This document shows, piece by piece, positions 5,462 to 9,501 of a DNA stretch of 9,501 bases; the first letter of the stretch is position 1, and each line of letters opens with the position of its first letter. The notes under the pieces are model-generated. The model saw nothing but the letters and a program-made list of their open reading frames with translations. It searched no databases and had not been told where the DNA came from. The translations under genes were made by a program, and so were the position numbers. Source of the DNA: Chlamydiota bacterium. GTDB taxonomy: Bacteria; Chlamydiota; Chlamydiia; Chlamydiales; JAJFMK01. The stretch spans positions 1-9,501 of the forward strand of contig JAJFMK010000305.1 in the NCBI GenBank assembly GCA_021772215.1. The letters are read 5' to 3'.

Positions 5462-6787
5462 ATGAAACAACTGATTAGTCACTTTTACCAGATGGACGGA
5501 CATTTACGCGAGGTGTTGACGGGAGCGTCAATCGCTTTTGTTGTGCGTGGTATGGGCGCGGCGATGGCATTTCTCCTGAATGTCATTATTGGGCGACTGC
5601 TTGGGGTCGAGGGTGCTGGGCTATATTTTCTAGCGTTGTCGGTGACAATGATCTGCTCGGTCATTGCCCGCCTCGGGATGGAGAATGTACTTTTGCGGTT
5701 TATCGCCGCGAATGCCGCACTCAACGATTGGGGGCGGGTGAAAGGAATTTTTGCGCTTGGACTTAGCACGGTCGTCGTGGCAAGCGTTGTGGGTGCCCTG
5801 GGTCTGGCAATCGCCGCGCCGTTTTTTGCAAACACGGTTTTTTCCAAACCGGAATTGACTCCGATGTTGCGCTGGATGAGCTTCGCCGTGTTCAGCTTTT
5901 CGATGATGATCCTGCTGGCCGAAAGCCTGAAAGGACTGAAACGGATTGCCCAATCGATGCTGGTTTCCGGTGGGCTATACCCGCTCGTCGCACTTCTGCT
6001 GATCTGGCCATTCGTGCAGTGGGCGGGGCCTGTCGGAGCATGCATGGCCTATACGGCGGGGACCATCTTTGCCGCAGGTCTCGGGATGATTTGGTGGCGG
6101 CAGGCTGTAGCGGGCCGGAGCTCACCACCGTCACCATTCTCCAGCAGCGAGCTATGGGCAAGCGCACGGCCGTTCTGGCTTATGATGTTGATCAACAAGG
6201 CCATAATACCATGGGCACCAGTCTTTCTTTTGGGTGTTTACGCGCCCTTGCAAGAGGCCGGCATATTCGGTGCCGCGACCCGCGTCGTTATGCTAGTTTC
6301 CTTCTTCTTGGTTGCTGTGAACACAATCCTCACGCCGAAAATTTCCGAACTATATGTCCTTGGTGAGTTCGATAAGATTTCCCAATTGGCGGTTCGGATG
6401 ACCCTCGCTCTGATCGCCGTCAGCAGCCCATTTTTTCTTGTGCTTGTCTTTGCCGGTGACTTCGTTATGCGGTTGTTTGGCACCAATTTTGCAACAGGTG
6501 GAACTACCCTCGCGATTCTAGCCATCGGGCAGGCATTTACGGTATTTGGTGGATCAGCCGGCGCCATGTTAATGATGATGGGGCACGAAAAGAAGATGTC
6601 ACTTATCGCTCTTGCCGCTAGTGTTATCCTTATCGGTGCCTGTCTTTTTTTGATACCCCGATACGGAATGATCGGCGCGGCGATTGCGAATGTCTTGAGT
6701 ATGGGGGGGCTGAATTTGGGCTTGATACTGTTTGCCTGGAAGATAATCAATCACGACCGCCCTGTTAAAAATTTATCGAAATGGTAG
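5462..6787 (+). CDS. Polysaccharide flippase, Wzx-like (MOP superfamily)
   Basis: 441 residues from the ATG at 5462. A multi-pass inner-membrane protein with about 12 hydrophobic segments, beginning at VLTGASIAFVVRGMGAAMAF. The early stretch GRLLGVEGAGLYFLALSV and the following ARLGMENVLLRFIA, with NDWGRVKG between helices, are typical of the polysaccharide biosynthesis (Wzx/RfbX) branch. Such proteins move undecaprenyl-linked oligosaccharides from the cytoplasmic to the periplasmic face. Start choice: the frame is open from 5267 and a TTG at 5285 or ATGs at 5348, 5402 and 5453 are possible. None has a good ribosome binding site. MKQLISHFYQMDGHLREVL best fits the usual N-terminus of these proteins, and the extra ~59 residues look unlike membrane protein. 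The polymerase gene follows after 7 bases, so they are one operon. Confidence 0.85.
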   Translation: MKQLISHFYQMDGHLREVLTGASIAFVVRGMGAAMAFLLNVIIGRLLGVEGAGLYFLALSVTMICSVIARLGMENVLLRFIAANAALNDWGRVKGIFALGLSTVVVASVVGALGLAIAAPFFANTVFSKPELTPMLRWMSFAVFSFSMMILLAESLKGLKRIAQSMLVSGGLYPLVALLLIWPFVQWAGPVGACMAYTAGTIFAAGLGMIWWRQAVAGRSSPPSPFSSSELWASARPFWLMMLINKAIIPWAPVFLLGVYAPLQEAGIFGAATRVVMLVSFFLVAVNTILTPKISELYVLGEFDKISQLAVRMTLALIAVSSPFFLVLVFAGDFVMRLFGTNFATGGTTLAILAIGQAFTVFGGSAGAMLMMMGHEKKMSLIALAASVILIGACLFLIPRYGMIGAAIANVLSMGGLNLGLILFAWKIINHDRPVKNLSKW

Positions 6788-6794
6788 TGAAAAA

Positions 6795-8129
6795 TTGTAT
6801 TTTTACATAGTTGGGTTACTGTTCTTTACCATAATCCTCATTCGGTTCCGTTTGGGCTTAATGTTATTACTATTTTTGGTGCCATTTACACCGAGGGCAT
6901 CGGCTCTTAATATCGGAGGTATGGCATTTTCATTTACCCGCTTGGCCTTGCTCACGATCGGTATTGCATTCGCTGTTCGTATCATTGTTAACAGGCGGAT
7001 ATCGCAAAGATTCGCCACACTTATCATTAAAGAGCGCGCTTTTTTCCTATTGGTATCTCTCTTTCTTGTAAAGTTAACCTCAACCATTGTTAACCAGGGT
7101 GCAGGTGCACTCCCATACGTATTCGATGATTTTGCGACTAGCGCATTAATTTTTGCTGTTTTTTACACTCATTTCAATAATTTTCATTATCAAAAAAATA
7201 TTGAAATGATCATGTTTAGTGCAATATGTCTGATTTTTGCGTTGTCTTTAGTTGAAATATTGCTTGGAAAAACATTGGTATCATTTGTTGCCAACCAAAA
7301 TATCATTGGTATAGAACATGCTGTCAGTGGAAGTTTCAGAGATGGGCAATACAGAATACAAGCGTTGTTCGACAATACATTGTTGCTGTCGGAATTTATT
7401 GTCCTTGCGGCTCCGTTCGGACTCGCGGCTTTTTCGTTTAATGCTCCAAACTGGAAAAGAACGCTCGCTGTTAGTGTCCTGTTGACAGTTTGCTTCTTCC
7501 TCGTTTACAAAACGGCGTCACGTTCTGGAATGGCCATACTGACCTTCAGTGTTTTGCTCTTTATCCACCTAAAATACAGGAAAAAGATCGCCAAAACCGT
7601 TCGCTTCTTAATGGCCACGTCCGGGGTAGTGCTGATTTTCGTACTGATTATTTTGCAGTTCCCGATGCTGCTTGATCTTGCACATGAGGGCACCAGTCAG
7701 CAATTATACAATTATGGTGAACTTGAACGCAGCAAAATAGTACGTGCTGCTCAATATCTCACTGTGTTCGAGAATCTGGGGCACTCTCCCCTCATCGGAT
7801 TCGGGGTGAGCCAAAACCTTTTGGATTCGCTGCCTTTCCTAAACACGCTCGACAGCTATTGGCTCAGGACAGCCTTAGAGAGTGGGGTGATTGGGCTGGG
7901 CCTTTTAGTAGCTTTCATAGCATTGTTTTTTTGGCGAATATCGGTGATCCGCAAACTAAGAAGCGATGCTGAAAGTCAATTGATTTTTGTAACATTTTCT
8001 GTATTTCTGGTAGGGTATGTACTCTATATGTTTTTCCTTTCAATTCCAACGAACAACGTTATCTTTTTCGCGTTAGCGGGATATTTTTTCTCCGCAAGCC
8101 GCGAGATGAATAAGCAGGTTTCACGGTGA
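6795..8129 (+). CDS. O-antigen polymerase/ligase-like protein, Wzy-like
   Basis: 444 residues, with about 10-12 membrane segments. In the C-terminal half, RSGMAILTFSVLLF is followed by a long polar loop (roughly residues 295-350, with HEGTSQQL, GELERSKIVRAAQYL and HSPLIGFGVSQN) before the last helices (ALESGVIGLGLLVAFIALFF). This layout, including the SRSG motif, is that of the Wzy_C (O-antigen ligase/polymerase) family, which joins repeat units on the periplasmic side. Polymerase and ligase cannot be told apart from sequence; the neighbouring flippase favours polymerase. The start is a TTG at 6795, preceded by ggtag at a spacing of 7; the next in-frame ATG would cut into the membrane domain. 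The gene is richer in A+T than the epimerase after it, as is common for Wzy genes. The glycosyltransferase remnant begins 7 bases after its stop. Confidence 0.83.
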   Translation: MYFYIVGLLFFTIILIRFRLGLMLLLFLVPFTPRASALNIGGMAFSFTRLALLTIGIAFAVRIIVNRRISQRFATLIIKERAFFLLVSLFLVKLTSTIVNQGAGALPYVFDDFATSALIFAVFYTHFNNFHYQKNIEMIMFSAICLIFALSLVEILLGKTLVSFVANQNIIGIEHAVSGSFRDGQYRIQALFDNTLLLSEFIVLAAPFGLAAFSFNAPNWKRTLAVSVLLTVCFFLVYKTASRSGMAILTFSVLLFIHLKYRKKIAKTVRFLMATSGVVLIFVLIILQFPMLLDLAHEGTSQQLYNYGELERSKIVRAAQYLTVFENLGHSPLIGFGVSQNLLDSLPFLNTLDSYWLRTALESGVIGLGLLVAFIALFFWRISVIRKLRSDAESQLIFVTFSVFLVGYVLYMFFLSIPTNNVIFFALAGYFFSASREMNKQVSR

Positions 8130-8246
8130 CAAAATAATGCGCATCCTCCACGCTCATAACAACTATAGCCCCCAGGGCGGGGCCGATGTGTTCTACCATG
8201 AGGTTGGTAGCATGCTCGAAGACAATGGGCACGATGCGGCCTACTC

Positions 8247-8354
8247 CTCAGCCGGGCGTATAACATGTCCGACGATTCCATTTTTGAGATTGGCCGCACT
8301 GCCCAGGCCTATGTGGTGCAGGAGATCGGATGCGACGATCTACGCCCGGCTGAG
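8247..8354. repeat. 14-bp perfect inverted repeat, 80-base interior
   Basis: ctcagccgggcgta (8247-8260) and tacgcccggctgag (8341-8354) are exact reverse complements. They bracket the non-homologous middle of the glycosyltransferase remnant. Flipping the interior does not restore an open frame (a TAG appears), so a simple inversion is not the explanation. It could be a very small element, a deletion scar or a stable RNA hairpin within the operon. Confidence 0.6.
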
Positions 8355-8366
8355 AAATATTTATGA
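8265..8366 (+). CDS. Out-of-frame 33-residue ORF inside the remnant
   Basis: Reads MSDDSIFEIGRTAQAYVVQE and ends IGCDDLRPAEKYL, in a different frame from the glycosyltransferase remnant. It has protein-like composition but no clear ribosome binding site. It may be a piece of another gene brought in when the middle was lost. Function unknown and possibly not translated. Confidence 0.2.
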   Translation: MSDDSIFEIGRTAQAYVVQEIGCDDLRPAEKYL

Positions 8367-8378
8367 AAAGGTATTGAA

Positions 8379-9296
8379 ATGAAAGCTTTGGTTCTGGGCG
8401 GTAGCGGATTTATCGGCTCGCATATTGTGGATACTCTCTTGGCTGCTGGTCACAAGGTCCGGGTCTATGACCGTGCACCGGAGCGATTCCGGGCTACTCC
8501 GGACGCGGTGGAGTTTATGCCCGGCGAATTTGGCGACACAGAAATGCTTGCCGAAGCCCTGAACGGTATTGATCTGGTGTTACATCTTGTCAGCACCACG
8601 GTGCCGTCAACCTCCAATCTCTACCCAGTTGCCGACATCAAGGGCAATTTGATCAACACGGTTCGGCTACTGGAGCTGATGCGCACCGCAGGGGTCCGGC
8701 GAATTCTTTATCTGTCGTCGGGCGGAACGGTTTACGGCACACCGGAAATCGATCCCGTGCCCGAGGGCCACCCGCTGCGGCCGATATCATCCTATGGCAT
8801 CGTCAAGGTGGCGGTTGAGAATTATCTGCGCATGGAGCACCAGCTGCACGGGCTAAGTTATACTGTGGTGCGCGCCTCGAACCCCTATGGCCCGCGCCAG
8901 GGACACGTTGGTGTGCAGGGCGTTATCGGCACCTATTTGTGGAGCCTCGCGAGGGGCAATCCGATTCAGCTTTGGGGCGACGGCAAAATTGTGCGCGACT
9001 TCATTTATGTCGGGGATCTCGCGCAGTTATGCCTGATGGCCGTCGAAGCCGGGATCAGCGGCAATTTCAACGCCGGATGCGGCCAGGGCCACAGCATCGC
9101 GGAAATCATCGCGGAGATTGGGCGGGTGACGGGTCAAACCCTGAATCCGGTGCGTAAACCCGGGCGCGGTTTCGACGTGCCTCGGGTCGTGCTGGACATT
9201 GGCAAGATACAGGCCGCGACCGGCTGGAAACCCGAAACACCCTTGAATGAAGGATTAGCGGAGACTTGGGCTTGGGTAAAAAACCAGAAAAAATGA
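8379..9296 (+). CDS. NAD-dependent sugar-nucleotide epimerase/dehydratase
   Basis: 305 residues, extended short-chain dehydrogenase fold, complete. The Rossmann motif GGSGFIGSH is at 7-15, with Asp31 after the second strand, so NAD is favoured over NADP. The segment LHLVSTTVPS is at 69-78, LSSGGTVYG at 112-120 (catalytic Ser/Thr), YGIVK at 139-143 (catalytic Tyr and Lys), then RASNPYGPRQ (165-174), GDGKIVRDFIYVGDLA (200-215) and the C-terminal GWKPETPLNEGL. These are the marks of the UDP-glucose 4-epimerase group; close relatives include 4,6-dehydratases, so the exact sugar is open. It would supply an activated sugar for the polysaccharide. The ribosome binding site AAAAGG lies 7 bases ahead, inside the end of the glycosyltransferase remnant, whose stop overlaps as ATGA. 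Its own stop overlaps the next ATG in the same way. It is the one fully intact soluble enzyme of the cluster. Confidence 0.9.
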   Translation: MKALVLGGSGFIGSHIVDTLLAAGHKVRVYDRAPERFRATPDAVEFMPGEFGDTEMLAEALNGIDLVLHLVSTTVPSTSNLYPVADIKGNLINTVRLLELMRTAGVRRILYLSSGGTVYGTPEIDPVPEGHPLRPISSYGIVKVAVENYLRMEHQLHGLSYTVVRASNPYGPRQGHVGVQGVIGTYLWSLARGNPIQLWGDGKIVRDFIYVGDLAQLCLMAVEAGISGNFNAGCGQGHSIAEIIAEIGRVTGQTLNPVRKPGRGFDVPRVVLDIGKIQAATGWKPETPLNEGLAETWAWVKNQKK

Positions 9297-9394
9297 TCTT
9301 CATCGTCGGCAACAGCCGCTCCGGCACCACGATGCTGGGGCCGATAGGCATGTCACCGCGACTCTGCTTGTTGAATCGTGCCAGCGCAGCTTAA
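9293..9394 (+). pseudogene. Sulfotransferase remnant, N-terminus only
   Basis: 33 codons, starting by ATGA overlap with the epimerase stop. MIFIVGNSRSGTTMLG is the first strand and phosphosulfate (PAPS) binding loop of sulfotransferases (the RSGTT motif). After residue ~16 the family character ends and a short unrelated tail reaches a TAA. Sulfotransferases are normally 250 or more residues, so this is a truncated gene and an intact copy would have sulfated the polysaccharide. The break lies at about 9340. Confidence 0.7.
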
Positions 9395-9501
9395 TCTACG
9401 TTATCTGCGAACGCGGCCAACCAAGATATGGCCGCGCCTCGTAAGCTATGCTCTCTTTGAGGGTCGCCCGCTGATGACACGGGGGCGGTGGATCAATCCG
9501 T
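9378..9501 (+). CDS. Partial unknown protein at the window end
   Basis: A frame open from the GTG at 9378 to the edge (an in-frame TGA lies at 9372). It contains LNLRYLRTRPTKIWPRLVSY then ALFEGRPLMTRGRWINP. The composition is like a real basic protein, and codon use matches the cluster. I do not recognise it with confidence. It may be the broken start of another polysaccharide gene, joined here to the sulfotransferase remnant. There is no clear ribosome binding site; the gene continues beyond the window. Confidence 0.4.
   Translation, partial: MPAQLNLRYLRTRPTKIWPRLVSYALFEGRPLMTRGRWINP

Larger units (their letters stand above)
8137..8382 (+). pseudogene. Glycosyltransferase (GT4-type) remnant, internally deleted
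   Basis: 81 codons. The first ~38 residues (MRILHAHNNYSPQGGADVFY then HEVGSMLEDNGHDAAY) are the N-terminus of a GT4-type glycosyltransferase: first beta strand, glycine-rich loop GGAD, first helix. The last ~13 residues (YARLRNIYEKVLK) look like the normal end of such an enzyme. The 300 or so residues between, including the nucleotide-sugar domain, are missing and replaced by a stretch with no GT character, so the product cannot be an active transferase. The frame is still open and the last bases carry the ribosome binding site and ATGA overlap for the epimerase, so translation through it may be kept for coupling. A 14-bp perfect inverted repeat brackets the replaced part. An intact enzyme would have added a sugar to the lipid-linked unit. 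Confidence 0.7.

Noticed and set aside
5485..6045. Minus-strand 186-codon ORF
   Set aside because: It lies antisense within the flippase. It is rich in Arg, Ser, Thr and Pro, as expected from the shadow of a hydrophobic membrane protein.
6238..6750. Minus-strand 170-codon ORF
   Set aside because: Also an antisense shadow of the flippase, with no start signals or family.
8024..8299. Minus-strand 91-codon ORF
   Set aside because: It crosses the end of the polymerase and the conserved start of the glycosyltransferase remnant; no ribosome binding site.
8247..8354. Invertible switch restoring the glycosyltransferase
   Set aside because: Reading the interior in the flipped orientation gives an in-frame TAG and is far too short to hold the missing ~300 codons.

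Overview
The window looks like an accessory region of an alphaproteobacterium, most likely a marine Rhodobacteraceae-type bacterium. This is inferred from the style of the flippase, epimerase and EPS-type MarR proteins and from the moderate, patchy base composition; no marker gene fixes the taxon. No rRNA gene, intact tRNA, CRISPR array, integrase or intact insertion sequence is visible.

Left part (1-1965, all minus strand): small, lineage-specific genes. Reading in the direction of transcription, there are two overlapping tiny ORFs (47 and 22 codons) closed by a strong intrinsic terminator, a 30-residue membrane peptide with a weaker hairpin after it, a 19-codon leader peptide with a very good ribosome binding site and an ATGA overlap with a 229-residue membrane-anchored protein, and finally a 159-residue membrane-anchored helical protein. 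I recognise none of these as a named family. The 500 bases that follow (1966-2467) hold signs of integration or decay: a tRNA-3'-end-like string, a 12-base-period tccacctt repeat, a sequence like the 3' end of guaA, and a 37-bp imperfect palindrome.

Middle (2468-4411): a secreted endonuclease/exonuclease/phosphatase-fold enzyme with its own likely promoter. Two near-identical 18-bp direct repeats lie outside it on both sides. Then come about 880 bases with no convincing gene, including a heptamer tandem repeat and overlapping open frames that may be debris.

Right part (4436-9501, all plus strand): an exopolysaccharide or O-antigen type locus. An EPS-associated MarR-like regulator is followed by a long spacer and then the tight series flippase (Wzx-like), polymerase/ligase (Wzy-like), glycosyltransferase remnant, NAD-dependent sugar epimerase, sulfotransferase remnant, and a partial unknown frame running off the end. 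The expected scheme is that sugar nucleotides are made or epimerised in the cytoplasm, glycosyltransferases build the lipid-linked unit, Wzx flips it and Wzy polymerises it in the periplasm. Here the glycosyltransferase keeps only its two ends and the sulfotransferase only its first ~16 residues, so the locus is partly degraded although the gene junctions (ATGA overlaps, ribosome binding site) are kept. I found no convincing wholly new system. The most useful leads are the leader-peptide coupling, the small-ORF/terminator unit, the repeat-flanked nuclease gene and the gutted glycosyltransferase with its 14-bp inverted repeat.
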